Positions 22,675-34,908 of a DNA stretch of 64,000 nt are shown piece after piece. Source of the DNA: Arabidopsis thaliana (taxonomy: Eukaryota > Streptophyta > Magnoliopsida > Brassicales > Brassicaceae); the NCBI RefSeq assembly GCF_000001735.4, contig NC_003070.9:2914001-2978000 (forward strand), read 5' to 3'. The notes beneath the pieces were generated by a model. That model did not search any database and was not told the DNA's origin. It worked only from the letters and a program-made list of their open reading frames with translations. The first letter of the stretch is position 1. Each line of letters opens with the position of its first letter. Position numbers and translations under genes: made by a program.

Positions 22675-25258
22675 TTAGGCGTAGTAATTCAAGCTTGCTT
22701 TCTTCTTGGCTTGTACTTGAATTATACCTTCATTGAAATCCTCATGGTTCACCTGCACACACATTTACCATTTCCTCCATATCATCCACATCCTAAAGTT
22801 ACAACCACTAAGACGAAAGATATATGCATACCTCAGTTGCATCCCGGCGCAGGGCAAGCATACCCGCTTCAACACACACTGCTTTGAGTTGAGCTCCATT
22901 GAAATCATCCGTTGACCGAGCAAGCTCTTCAAAATTGACGTCTGCATTCACATTCATTTTCCTTGAATGTATCTGTAACCCCATCGCCAACATTATGCAA
23001 AAACAAAACAGTACCCAAGATAAGTTATCCGCGGAATACATAGAAAATCACAGCAAGACTTGTCTAAGTGCATGAAGCTCTCTAATTTTAGCTTTAAAAC
23101 GACATAGAAATAAAGAAAGAAAAAAGAAAAGATGCAGTAAAGGATACAGAACCTGTAAGATCCTGCCTCTAGCTTCTTCAGTGGGGTGCGGAAACTCGAT
23201 TTTACGATCCAAACGACCAGAACGCATAAGGGCAGGATCTAGTATATCAGCACGATTTGTCGCTGCAATAACCTAAGTTTGTAAAATTATGAGTTTTTCA
23301 TGCCTTTCACTAAATAAATAGACATTTGCAGGGGTAATATGAGGGGTAACAACCTTAATGCGATCATCGCTGCTGAATCCATCAAGCTGGTTGAGCAGCT
23401 CCAACATTGTCCTTTGTACCTCACGGTCTCCACTAACTTCGCTGTAAGCCAATTAAAAGTCAGCATTAGTCATCAGAAAGAAAATAAAATAGTTATGACA
23501 TGACTCTAGATAGAGTACCTATCAAAACGCTTTGTCCCTATTGCGTCAATCTCATCTATGAATATAATACAAGGGGATTTCTCTTTTGCAAGCAGGAAAG
23601 CATCACGGACAAGTTTTGCTCCATCTCCGATGAACATCTATACATAAGTCTAAAAAAAGTTACTTTCCGTTTGGTTCAAAAAATATCACAGGAACAAGAT
23701 CAAAATCAGTTACGTTTACTCTAGTTTTCATACCTGAACAAGTTGTGGCCCTGCTAGTTTGAGGAAAGTTGCATTTGTCTGTGCTGCACAAGCTCGGGCC
23801 ATCAACGTCTTTCCGGTTCCAGGAGGACCATACAAGAGTACACCTTTTGGTGGACGGATACCCAACTTTTCGAACTGCTCTTTATGAGTCATTGGCAACA
23901 CAATGGCTTCAACAAGTTCTTGTATCTGTTTAATTACAAAAACAGGAGAGTCACCAACATCAAATATTGTACCAGAGATACTAAAAACTAAGGAAACATG
24001 AAACAGGAGAGTCATCAACTAGCCTGTTTTTCTAGTCCCCCTATATCATTGTAGTCTTCAGTAGGTTTTTCGTCGACCTCCATTGCTTTTACTCTTGAAT
24101 CATACTCAGAAGGTAAAGTATCCAGAATCAAGTAACTATCTTTGTTAACTCCAACTAAGTCCCCAGGCTTCAATGTATCTGGATCAACAAGTCCAACAAC
24201 AGGGAGGAAGATGGTCTGAAAAGTATAATTAACCCATGAGATCATTATACAAACACTACACTAGTAGTCAGAGTTTGTTCCCCACTAGTTCTGAAAATCT
24301 CTCTAACGGTGATATAAGAGTCTAAAACTTCACCTGACGAGTTGATGTTTTTAGAACGACACACTTTCCCTTCCTCTGAGAGTCCAGATCGATATTCGCT
24401 CCATCTTCCTCTGCATCATCCTCTGGACTCATCTCAAGAATCTAGAAAGCACGGATAATAGATCAAATCCTAATTCCATCATTACACAAAAAAAAATTTG
24501 ATGGTAAAATGTCTGAACTACTGTGGCAAAGATTCAAGGAATTCATCAGGCTAACACTACTAGTAATCAAAAGCATAGTACAATTGTGTCACTCAACAAA
24601 AAGGAATGTTATACATACCAAAACCAAAAGCCCCATATAAGGAATGTGAAACACCCCAAGAGAAGAGTCAGTGAAAGTACCTCAACGATATTGCCAACTA
24701 AGTAAGGAAGCTGTTTGTTAAGCTTAATCTTCTCCTGGTTCTCCTTTATTTTCTCCTTCACTGATTCCAAATCAAGGTTTGTCCTCTGCGATTCTTCCTA
24801 CAACAAATCAACGTATTTGAGAGAAAAAGACATCAAAAAATTCTGGTGAATTTCATCCAATGAGCAAAAGACCAGTAAATATAAATGTCTTCTAATCATA
24901 TTCTATAATTATCTAACTATAAAAACAAGTACTTTGAGTGAATTTCGATATCTTTGACTGATAAAAAGTGTGATATGAAACAAGAGTTATCGTTGCTCTC
25001 AGACATCATCCATCTTCTTCAAAACTAATCAAAGTGTCGCTAATCAAATTAAGGTAATAGTGAGCTTGGAATGAAGAAATATACTAGTTCCAAGTAGCCA
25101 GCAGATTAAAAATATAGAGAGAAGAGAGAGAGGGTGGTGACCTTGAGGATGCGAATCTCGTTGGCTAAGAGACGAGAAGCTCTACCGATGTCATCAGTAG
25201 TCATGGAAGCTAGTTGGTCTCCCTCGAAGCTCGTATCCTCCGCCATCGCCGTTGCCAT
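22675..25258 (-). CDS. RPT5B: 26S proteasome AAA-ATPase subunit RPT5
   Basis: Ten exons: 25258-25142, 24797-24681, 24441-24334, 24215-24024, 23925-23734, 23637-23519, 23441-23354, 23272-23153, 22972-22832, 22752-22675, giving 423 residues, the usual RPT5 length. The N-terminal coiled coil and OB region precede the AAA module: Walker A GPPGTGKT at 211-218, Walker B IIFIDEID near 266-273, and the second region of homology [20 protein letters not shown]. The C-terminus LNYYA is an HbYX-type motif that docks into the 20S alpha ring. It is one of six ATPases that unfold substrates in the 19S base. The intron between 24024 and 23925 begins with GC (CAG/GCTAGT) instead of GT; no GT donor nearby preserves frame. 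A tRNA gene lies about 160 bases upstream of the ATG. Confidence 0.96.
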
Positions 25259-25416
25259 CTCCCTTAGCAGCCTGAGTTAATCACTGTAAGAGTCTACGAG
25301 AGATCTCAGAAGACATAAATAGGAAACAGAGTTTGGCTTTTGGGCGAAGAAACAGCTTTAATTTAATAACACATGTATTGTATTAAATATTATCACAGTC
25401 AATACCCAACAACAAA

Positions 25417-25488
25417 TCCGATGTCGTCCAGCGGTTAGGATATCTGGCTTTCACCCAGGAGACCCGGGTTCGATTCCCGGCATCGGAG
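25417..25488 (+). tRNA. tRNA-Glu (anticodon TTC)
   Basis: 72 bases without intron. The acceptor stem pairs TCCGATG with CATCGGA, leaving a G discriminator base. The anticodon loop CTTTCAC gives anticodon TTC at 25450-25452, flanked by a five-pair stem including one G-T. The T arm contains GGTTCGATTCC (B box). CCA is not encoded, as expected for a nuclear gene. A T-rich stretch right after it (CGTTTTTGG) serves as Pol III terminator. Confidence 0.96.
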
Positions 25489-26062
25489 CGTTTTTGGTTT
25501 TGTATCCTTTTTATTTTTTTCACAATGTATCTTATATCTATTTTAAAATCAAGTTATTGCTAAGCAATCTGGTCAAATTGATGATGTAGTTTTCTTAAAA
25601 GCTGACCAAAAAAGAAGTGAAGCCAAATGGAAACAAGTAAGAAACTGTTCAATATTCAAATCGGAAGGGTGAAGAAGAGAGTTGAAGATTGTATTTACTA
25701 TTGCTAACGAACAAACACATTACAATTTTATCATAATATTTCAAGATCCTTTAAGTATGATTCTCCTAATCGCATGTTCACATTTACCAAGTGATTTGAA
25801 ACAAGGCAGTCTGCGGCCAATGTGATTTTGGTCAGTCTATTTGTTCTTCTCCATGACGCCTGCAAATGAGTAGAGTTCAAGCAAAATACAAATCATTGTA
25901 AATACAAGCGTGCGTTCTAATGATTTGCAGGTAAGTTAGATGCATTTGTATTTCTTCATCAGAGATTTCCATGAATAAGATGGATTCATGCCTAGAGTAG
26001 CAATGGAGAGTTACGCGTGTCACTTACAGTATGATTTAGGCCAAGAAAACTTAAGACTAGAC
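25489..26062. other. Spacer after the tRNA, 3' flank of CLPR3
   Basis: AT-rich. Contains the Pol III termination T-run at the left and, toward the right, the presumed 3'-UTR of CLPR3, which may include an intron. No open frame of note. Confidence 0.45.
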
Positions 26063-28217
26063 TCATACTACGCTTTTAATCCCTGCATTCTTGTCGAATT
26101 CCTCTGAAGGAACCACGTCCGCAATAATCTTTTCTTGACCGCGCCAAAGAATCTGCCAATGATTATGAGACCATCTTTAAAGCTTTAACTTGGAAAAGTA
26201 TGAAAACAAATTCATCATTACGCACAGGCAAACATCAGGAAAAGGTAGAAGAGAGGGAAACTTGACTGGAAAGGTTACTTTGCTTGGTGACGATATGTAA
26301 CCTTTAATCTTTTAGTATGTGCATATGAAAAGCAACATCAAAAAATTACAGTGCCCAAACTTACCCTGTCAATGACTCCAAATTCTTTAGCTTTTGGTGC
26401 ATCCATGTAATATGGCCTTCTCATTACGTTAGCTACAGTCTCCACGGACTATATGACATATAAGAATGTTTTAATCAGCTATCAAATTTCTCCACAAAGT
26501 TATGAAAATATTTCGCACTCACATTCCCAGTATGCTTTGATAGTAGTTCCACAAGTATATCCCTATTTGTAATGACCTGCAATTGCATAACAGGAATGAG
26601 GAAGATGAAGTAATCAAACTCAGATTCTTCACCTAATTAGGTCATGAAATTCTGAACCAAATGCTTAAGTGAGAAATTTCTGTCCAAATTATCAGAGATA
26701 TAATATAGGAAAGTAGGTAGAAGCAAAGCAGAAAGAGAAAATCTCGATCAAATTTAAATTTCCAGAATATTAAGTGTGTAGAGCGATTCATCAAACCTCT
26801 TTGGCCCGAATCAGGACATCACTGGCAGGCATCAACCCAGAAGAAGGTACACGTGGTTGCTGAATCATCGCTGTGACATAATGAATCAAACGTATGAGAG
26901 GTTCTGATTATCAATGGTGAGCCATAGAAGCGGCCAGAATGCAGTCGAAGTCTATACCTTTGGCATGTGGCATCATAAACCGTTTACCCTTGGTTCCCGC
27001 AGAAAGTAATAGACAGGCCTGACCTATGGCTGCTCCCACACATACTGTATGTACCTGCACAAATAAGAACCAACATGCTCACATGAAAAATACCGTGGAG
27101 ACGAAAAAGTGTTTATCTCGGTAACAGATCAAGTAGCTTGTGCAATCTCTAGCAAAACTTATTACTTACATGTTTGCATTTCACAAGCTGATAACTCATA
27201 TTTTAACATTACCTCGTTTTTAAGTTGCATCAAAGAGTCATAGATCGCAAACCCTTCTGATTCCATTCCAACCTGTTTAGTGAGTTATTCACTGAAATTA
27301 GAACTAACAAGAGAAATGGTCCAAAAGATTCACAAAGTTTTCAAACTTACCGTCTCTCCATCATCACGAGTGGTCCCTGTGGAGTTGATGTAAATGTAAA
27401 TGGGTTCCTTGGGATCCAGCCACTGAAGATACATTAGCTCAGCGACAACTAGCTCAGTCACTGCCGGCACAAGCTGAAAGCAAAATATGTCATCATCAGT
27501 CTATGCAGTCCCAACCAAAAAATCCATAAGAATCCACATAACTTACAGGCATTCCAATGTAAACAATTCTCCCGTCAAGAAGCATAGATGGCAAGTCTGG
27601 TGGAGGAGTTCTCGGTCGGTGCTCGTTATAAGCCACTGATCTTTCAACCTAATTTCAACCAATAGATTCCGTCAACGGATTTGAAACAGTGAAATCAAAG
27701 TGATGTGGCGACTATCAAACTCATCAAATCACAGTGTTGCGTAATCAATCTGGCACATCTCACAGTAACTCTTGCAAATTCAAGGAGCTCTCAGAATTAA
27801 GTCAGTCTGTGTGCAATAACTAGAGGCTGGATACTTGACGACTTAACTAAACGCAAAGCGCATACAAATCATTGTATCGGGATCGGAAAATGGAGGAGAA
27901 TAGTTAACCTGTGCAGGAGAAGACATGAGCTGAGGGGAGTCAAAGATGTCAAGATATGGCGGCACATCAGCGTTAACCGGCCGATTGAGAAGCTTTTCCG
28001 GAGAATTCGCGGCAATAGAAGCGAGCGTGGAGAGGAAAGGATCCTTTGGATTTATCGGAGGCATAGGGATTTTGGCAGAGGCTTTGGCGCGAAAGGCGTA
28101 ACGAAAAGTCTTCAAGTTTCTTCTCCCGGATGAATTCGAAGATAGAGGAGGATGAGGAGAAAAAGAAGAAGAGCGTGGAAGCAGAGAATTCATGGATGCT
28201 TGTAAACAAGACGCCAT
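26063..28217 (-). CDS. CLPR3: Plastid Clp protease, non-catalytic R subunit
   Basis: Nine exons: 28217-27909, 27648-27547, 27473-27351, 27272-27213, 27054-26958, 26870-26797, 26576-26523, 26448-26365, 26152-26063, giving 330 residues. The first 75 or so residues are Ser/Arg-rich and poor in acidic residues, a typical chloroplast transit peptide. The ClpP fold follows (DLPSMLLDGRIVYIGMP, YLQWLDPKEPIYIYINSTGT). Compared with ClpP, the catalytic Ser position in GQAxx is Cys212/Leu213 and the catalytic His of MIHQP is Gln234, so two triad residues are lost. An insertion (TTRDDGETVGMESEG) before the following helix is characteristic of ClpR. It is a structural subunit of the heptameric ring in the stromal Clp core. 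The downstream ATGs at residues 8 and 58 are less suitable. Confidence 0.95.
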
Positions 28218-28886
28218 GGTCGAGGAGCTCTTGGACACGGAAGCTCGCGAAAATGGACTCGTTGGACAAAGGAAACCAGAGGATTTATCGATGCTTTCGG
28301 AGGGGAGAGAATAATTACTGGGTCGGGTTTCGGGTTGACCCGCTATTTGATATTCCGGCTATAGCCCAAATCACATTTTAGGGAACAGGCCCAGTCGCAA
28401 TAGACTTTACTTTCGGACCAAATTGCAATTATTCTGGGCCATTTCGTTTACACAAAACTCTGGTGCTATGGCCTATGAGCTGTAGTGTGTTGTTACTGTT
28501 GGTAGGATACAGGCAGGGGTTGTACCGTTTTAGAGTGATCTTATCCAAAAACAAAAGCAAGTTTAGTTTTAACACTGCAAGTTTAGTTTAAGATAATCAT
28601 AAAAGACACCAGTAGTTGTAATGTAAATGTATATGTATGGAAAAACCTCACCACACCCAACACAATGTCTGATGAACTTTATTATGCAGCCGAGACAGAG
28701 TTTCCGGCTTTTTAATGACACAATAACAGACCAATTCCAGGTTCACAACTAAAACTAGAAAGACATATTGGTCGTCCCATACAAGAAGACCAGTATAATA
28801 ATCCCAAATCGGAATCAAATTCTATTAGCAGTGGAGCCTGAGAAGCTTGAGACGATTCGGGTACAGCCAGTGGCCAGTTTTCATTT
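28218..28886. other. CLPR3 promoter and SR30 3' flank
   Basis: Holds two GGCCCA/TGGGCC site-II-like elements (AGGCCCAG near 28388, TGGGCC near 28436), often found before housekeeping and plastid genes. The right part should be SR30 3'-UTR. No separate gene seen. Confidence 0.4.
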
Positions 28887-31818
28887 TCAACCAGATATCA
28901 CCTGCAAAACATAATATGTAATACCGTTAAGAGAAGAAGAAATGATAACACATGACAGAGGTAGATTATGTTGCTGAAACACTTGGAGAGGCGATTTTTA
29001 GTGCACACAGAGGTTGGTGAGACCTAGTCGTTCTAAGACTCTTCAAATTTTATAGTCTGTCTCATGATTTCGTTAAGTTGGTGTTGATTGAAGAACAACC
29101 AAAGTGAGCAGGTATTTAAACAAACACCATGGATTGTGAATTAAAGAAGGTTCAGCTTTTAGACTTACAGGTGAAACTGGAGAATTCGATCTTGATCTTG
29201 ATCTTGATTTTGATCTTGATTGGGACCTGCAGCAAGACCAAAAACCCCATGTAAGTGTGGCATAACAAAGAAATTTACTGACCATCTCCCATCTAGTCCC
29301 GGGAGCTTAAATGCTGTCCTAGAAAAGAACTCAACACAGAATCCACTATTGTCAAAAAGATAAATATATTGAGGAATCAGAGTAATCATAGTCCAAAACT
29401 TTGCGATCAGATCCTACAGCTGATACGCGCGGAGTACCAGACCAGACCAGACCGTAAAAACAGAAGTTCAAGTTCATGCTAATCCAGCTTTGTAAATCCA
29501 GTCCAAGAATCCATCTAGATGACCCATCTAGATCCAATCCCCAGCTCGTAGCAGTGAGCCAGATCTAGAAAACAAACAACGCAATACAATTGTAATCACG
29601 GTAAATGATCGAGGACATGCCTCAGAAATCCATCTTCCCCCTTCCGATAGAAATAAATTTTCAAAAAGTGAAACATCTAGCTAAGTGTTCTTTAAATTAT
29701 AAGTCGGATAATGAAGATTGATACGTAATAAATTCACCGTCGCTGGAAAAAAGTTAAGAAGTAAAGCTTTATCAGAAGGAAACATCCAGAAGAGAACGAC
29801 ACAAAGAGAAAGGAAAAGGACTAAATATGATGGGAGCATCTCTGTCAAGAACTCAAAACATAAAAAACAAACACATTCACGTGTAAGAAATGAAAAGGAA
29901 CTCTGGTAATCCCAAACAAGGAGGTAACCTTTACCCATATTGGAGTTTGCATGACATAGAAAACATCAACAAAGGAAGAAAATCAAGTGACAATAGACTA
30001 GTCCACTATGAGGGAAAAAAGACTCAAACAAATTCAACTGTGTACGGAAGCAACAAAAGGTGCTTAGTTGTAAGTAATAAAGCTAGTAAGGAGTTCACTA
30101 TGCAAGAACAAGTGATCCATGAAGGGGTAACTACATATATAATAATGATACAAATCTAACACTCATACCTTGAGACAGAGCTGTATAGCGAGCGAGAACG
30201 ACTAAGGGGCCGTGAACGCGGGGAAATGGATCTAGCAGGTGACACACTGCATTGCATTTAGAAGTCAGTTAATTTCATAAATAAGTTACAATAAAAATCC
30301 CTTATATGTCTTAGGTTTATGAAAAAAAAAAAAAAAAAAAGACCTCCTGCTCTTGCTACTATAGCTACAGCTTGGACCACGGCTCCGACTCCTGCTTCTA
30401 TAGCTTTTAGAATCATCTGGGCTTCGACTCACACTCCTCGACTCATATTCCCTCACCTGAACAGTAAATTCAGAGATGACTCCATATCCACTTATGCTTA
30501 ACAAAATCAAAGAAAGCAATACAACATACCCGTATATAAGCACTAGAGAAAGCATTTCGAAATTCAGTGGCATCAAGTTTCCTTATCTGTCACATCAAAA
30601 ATTTTAAGGGAACATCAAAGATCCAACACTGGCCTCCAGGAAGATAAATTCAGCTCGGTATACTATGAAACAAAAGCAGTCTAAGGCATAAGTCCAGGAA
30701 CATTTGCGTTGCAAAGATATAAAACTTACTGCGTACTTCATATCATCATAGTTGCTATAATCCACAACCCCAGACATGCCTACAAAGAAATACTGAATGT
30801 GAGTTTAGCAGTTCAGATGCTTAACACCTATTCTCCTTCACAAAGACTAATTTACTAACACATCAATCAAAAGCTTATCCAAACTATCGAATGTCAACTC
30901 ACCTTTACGGTCAGGGAAAACTTCAGAGAAGCAGACATCTCCAGCTTTGCGCATGTGATCCTAATCACCCGTAAATAGCAAATAACATCATTTCAGAAAA
31001 GAGATAAATCCAAAACATGATATAGAGAACCAACATTCAGAGAAAAAGACTATATAGTGTCCCTTACCTTAAGGTCCTGCCACGAAGCAGAAGGCGGTAA
31101 TCCGGTCACAAGCACTACATGTTTAGGTAGTAAAAATGAGTTTTCAAATATAAAATTTTACACAACACCAAATAACACAATCGAGAAGACTCTACAAACC
31201 GCGGTAGTCAGAGCGTCTTGAAGGTGCACGGCTCGCACTGTAGCTGCTGCTGTACCTATCAACTGATGGTGAAAATCTACGACCACCATGTGCAATCTCA
31301 ACCTAAAAACATCACACAAAGATAACACCTTTACAAGAAATTACAGAAAATTAAGCTAGCTTTCATCATGCGTTTACTAACCCGAAGTCGACACCCATCA
31401 AAATCATAACCATCACGTCCATAAATTGCATCGTCTGCATCACGAGGATCTTCAAACTGCCACCAATAACAAACTATCTTAGTCATTAGCCTATACTATT
31501 ACAAGAAGAAGAAAAAAACAAATTTGTACTTGATCAATATACCTCGACAAAGGCATAACCAGGAGGTCTCGGTGGAATCTTCAAATCAATGTCCACAATT
31601 GGTCCATACTGAAACAAATATACATAAGAGTCGATTTAAATTGTCTCAGCAAGACAGAATTGCAAATTTATGAACCCAAACAAGTCATAATGAATTCAAT
31701 TTTTATCGAGAGAAAAGAGGAATTTTCAAACCTTGTAGAAGAGATCTTCAACCTCACACTTGCGAATATCTCCAGGCAAATTCCCAACGTAGATCGTACG
31801 ATTCCATCGGCTACTCAT
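28887..31818 (-). CDS. SR30: SR splicing factor of the SF2/ASF type
   Basis: Twelve exons: 31818-31732, 31608-31543, 31456-31382, 31302-31200, 31114-31068, 30960-30903, 30779-30730, 30586-30530, 30456-30344, 30246-30169, 29226-29169, 28901-28887, giving 268 residues. RRM1 ([16 protein letters not shown]1-like GYAFVEF) is followed by a Gly/Ser hinge and RRM2 with the invariant SWQDLKD heptapeptide at 121-127, then an RS domain and the tail SPVSPVISG. It selects splice sites in the nucleus. The 942-base intron 10 is known to be alternatively spliced and light-regulated; reading past its donor gives a stop within four codons (after Arg-Tyr-Glu-Cys), so retention truncates the RS tail. The donor of intron 9 is weak (gtcttt) and runs into an unbroken T tract. 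Confidence 0.95.
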
Positions 31819-32598
31819 CTGATACCTCAGAGCAGAAAATTAGTTCCTGTAAAAATCTAGAAGAGAAGAAATTGATTACTGGAAAAATAATTTCGAGAAA
31901 GAAGAAGAAGAAGATGTTCGAGAAAGCGTTAGATTGTTCTGGAAAGGAGACAACCACCGTTCGTTTGGAAACTAGTATCCTTTTATAAAACGGAACTGGA
32001 TTTTAATCCTGTGCGGCCGCATGTATCAACGATGAATAGCCCAGTTGATCAAGATCGGCCCATATGTTTTAATGGGCCTGTTAATATATTGTTCTAACCG
32101 GATCGAATGTGTTTTTTCTTATCATTCAAACCGGAATATTGTATGTTAGTTATTACAATTCGAACCAATTTCGAATCGGATTCGGACCATCGGGTCATTC
32201 ATTCTCCTAGGTTTCCTAAACACTGTCGTTTTTGGACAAAAGAGACACTAGATCGGAAACACTTGGGGATTTTTTTGAGAGAAACATTCTCTCGGTTCCT
32301 CTACTACCACCTCTCAAATCTCAATTCGCCGATTAGTAACTCCGTCCAAGACCATTTTCCGCCGTGACACCGTCCACGGTCTCTCTCAGTCCGTGAGTTC
32401 CTGCTCTGTTCCGTTTGGTTTTTCTGTTTTGGAATTTCAGTATTTTTCCTATTGAATTTGTTGCGATATGATGTCCAAATTTTTGGTTTGTTGAGTGATG
32501 TTCCGATATTTCCGTTATCAATCATCTTCCACTGTTCGCTTGCAGGGAAGAAGATACCATAGTTAGAAGCTGGTGATCATTTTCAATAAACCTCGAAC
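31819..32598. promoter_or_regulatory. Bidirectional promoter of SR30 and the PUA gene
   Basis: About 780 bases between two divergent start codons. Near the middle are paired GGCCCA (32058-32063) and TGGGCC (32073-32078) site-II elements, common in promoters of translation and RNA-processing genes. The rightmost part has a likely 5'-UTR intron of the PUA gene, with an acceptor (cttgcag) near 32546. A purine-rich tract at 31860-31920 lies in the SR30 leader. Confidence 0.5.
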
Positions 32599-34908
32599 AT
32601 GTTTAAGAAGTAAGCATCTTTGTCTCTTTCTAGATTCTTTCTCTACTTTTTTATTTAGATAGAAACTGTTTTTCATACCCGGATTGTAGAATCTAAGAAT
32701 TAGTGGTTTCAACATCTCGGCATTGTTTATACTAGTTGATAAAGAATGTGATGGTCTCTTTATTTAGTATCCACTTACTCTAATAACTATCGAGAACTCA
32801 CTCCCTTCTACTTGTTGTCGACCACATTGTTAATTTGATTGCTTAGAGTAGCCTTGGTATGGGCATATTGGTTGTTATATTTTCTTCAAAGTAGAAGGTT
32901 TTGAGTTCTCAAAAGCTAACATCTTGCTATTGTAAAGTTTTGGTTTCTATATTGATAGTGTCACTATTTGATTTATCAAATCTGTACAAAGAGTCGTGGG
33001 TCATAGAGGAAAGTTTGTGTCTTGATTTGACCAGTCTAAACTCTCTACTATCATGGAGTTTGTGTTTATCCATCTCCTGAAACATGCTTATACATTCATA
33101 GTGAATCTTGTATAAAGTTTATTTTTCCCTACTGCTATCAACTTTAGATCTATTTGATATACCATTATGTCTATGAAGGTGTTATTTATGTTCACTACTT
33201 TTTATTTAGGTTTTGTTTGGAGGAGATTTCATCACAAAACCAAGTGAAGGCATCTGTTCAACGTAGGATCCGCCAGAGTATCCAAGATGAGGTATGTCTG
33301 TTGTTTCATTTGTCTTTTTCCCCTTCTTAAACTTTTATGATTTCGTGAAGTTTGTCAGATATAAATATGTTTATGTTAATGTTGCAGTACCCGGGACTTG
33401 AATCAGTGATGGAGGATCTACTTCCCAAAAAGATTCCTCTTATCGTAGTGAAGTGGTCTGTAAATTAACAAACTCATATTCATTGTTTTGTTTTCTGAAT
33501 TTTCTTTTACCCACTATCTATGTCTTACAGTATTCCTGACTATATTTCTCGTGCAGCCCAAACCATCTGACCCTAGTTGTTGTCAACAATGTCCCCCTCT
33601 TCTTCTGTATCCGTGACGGGCCATACATGCCAACACTGCGGCTTCTTCATCAATGTAATATCACTTTTCCTTCACACCATCCATGCTATATGGTCTTGTT
33701 ATCAAAACATAACATATCTGGGTGTTTTATTCATACAATCACTCTTCTTCACACCTGTTAGTCTTACTGTGGTCTGCAGTAGAACTTACCTGGTTCAAAT
33801 ACTGCATATACCTGAATAGTATGTCCGACACTTTTCTCTGAGTTATTTAGAACTTCCTGGGGTTTGGTTCCTGTAAGTTGTTGTTCCTTTGGCTTTTTTC
33901 ATGCGAGTGAACTATATAAAAGGTCCACGTATGATTGGTTAGCCAGGATTTTTGTTTAGTATATTTTGTTTTATGTTTTCCGGGTTAGCTGACCCTTATC
34001 ATAGTGAGAAGGTTTTGGCATTGGCTGTTACCAGAAGAGTATAAAATATTCTTGAAAACACCACGTTCAGCTAACTTTTACATACTTGAATGATACATAG
34101 AAAGAAACTTGGAGTTTTTTCAATTAGCCACGAATGTCAAAAATTTGGCAGCTGAATGTTTGGAGTTTTGCAGACCCAAATATAATGAAGAGGTTTCAAG
34201 TTGATAGAGGTGCCATAAAGTTTGTTCTGTCTGGTGCAAACATAATGTGTCCTGGTCTTACATCCCCGGGAGGCGTTCTGGATCAAGAAGTCGAGGCTGA
34301 AAGGCCAGTGGTATGAATAAAAACAGTATTTCCCTGGGTTGCATTTTTGTTTGTATATGCTGATCTTAAACCATGAATCTGTATTTGTTTAGGCCATATA
34401 TGCAGAAGGAAAGCAACATGCCTTAGCAATAGGCTTCACCAAAATGTCAGCAAAGGACATGTAAGTCAATTTTTCGCTGGAATTTATTTGAAAATACAAA
34501 CATGTGCTTTGATATACTTTCGTATCTTAGCCAAAATACAGTCTCTTGGCTCCAGGCCTCTCCAAGTAACCCTATCTTTGTCACTTTATTGATATTCCTT
34601 CTTCCCTTAGATACACATACCTGCACCAGGATCAATTTTGGCCGTGTTTCCCCTGTTTGCTCATAAAATTTCTTTCGCATCGCTAAACTTTTCTTGTGTA
34701 TGTTCACAGAAAGAGCATTAACAAAGGAATAGGAGTTGACAACATGCATTACCTCAACGACGGTCTCTGGAAGGTACCAATACTTGTCTCTGGTTTCTCT
34801 ATTCGTAGTATTGCCAAGCAGTCTCATTGTTGATATAAAAATCGATTTTGGAAGAACACAAATCAAAAGTTTCTGAAATTTGTATTGCAGATGGAACGAC
34901 TAGACTGA
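32599..34908 (+). CDS. PUA-domain protein, MCTS1/MCT-1 homologue
   Basis: Eight exons: 32599-32609, 33210-33291, 33388-33455, 33557-33654, 34174-34310, 34393-34460, 34710-34773, 34891-34908, giving 181 residues, the exact size of the animal MCTS1 family. Diagnostic stretches are [15 protein letters not shown] near the start, [15 protein letters not shown], then the PUA core [19 protein letters not shown] and [19 protein letters not shown]1 with DENR recycles 40S subunits and promotes reinitiation; the plant protein is presumably a cytosolic partner in the same process, which is inference from family. The first coding exon is only 11 bases and the second intron-containing half has a large 519-base intron. 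Recalled locus AT1G09150. Confidence 0.93.
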
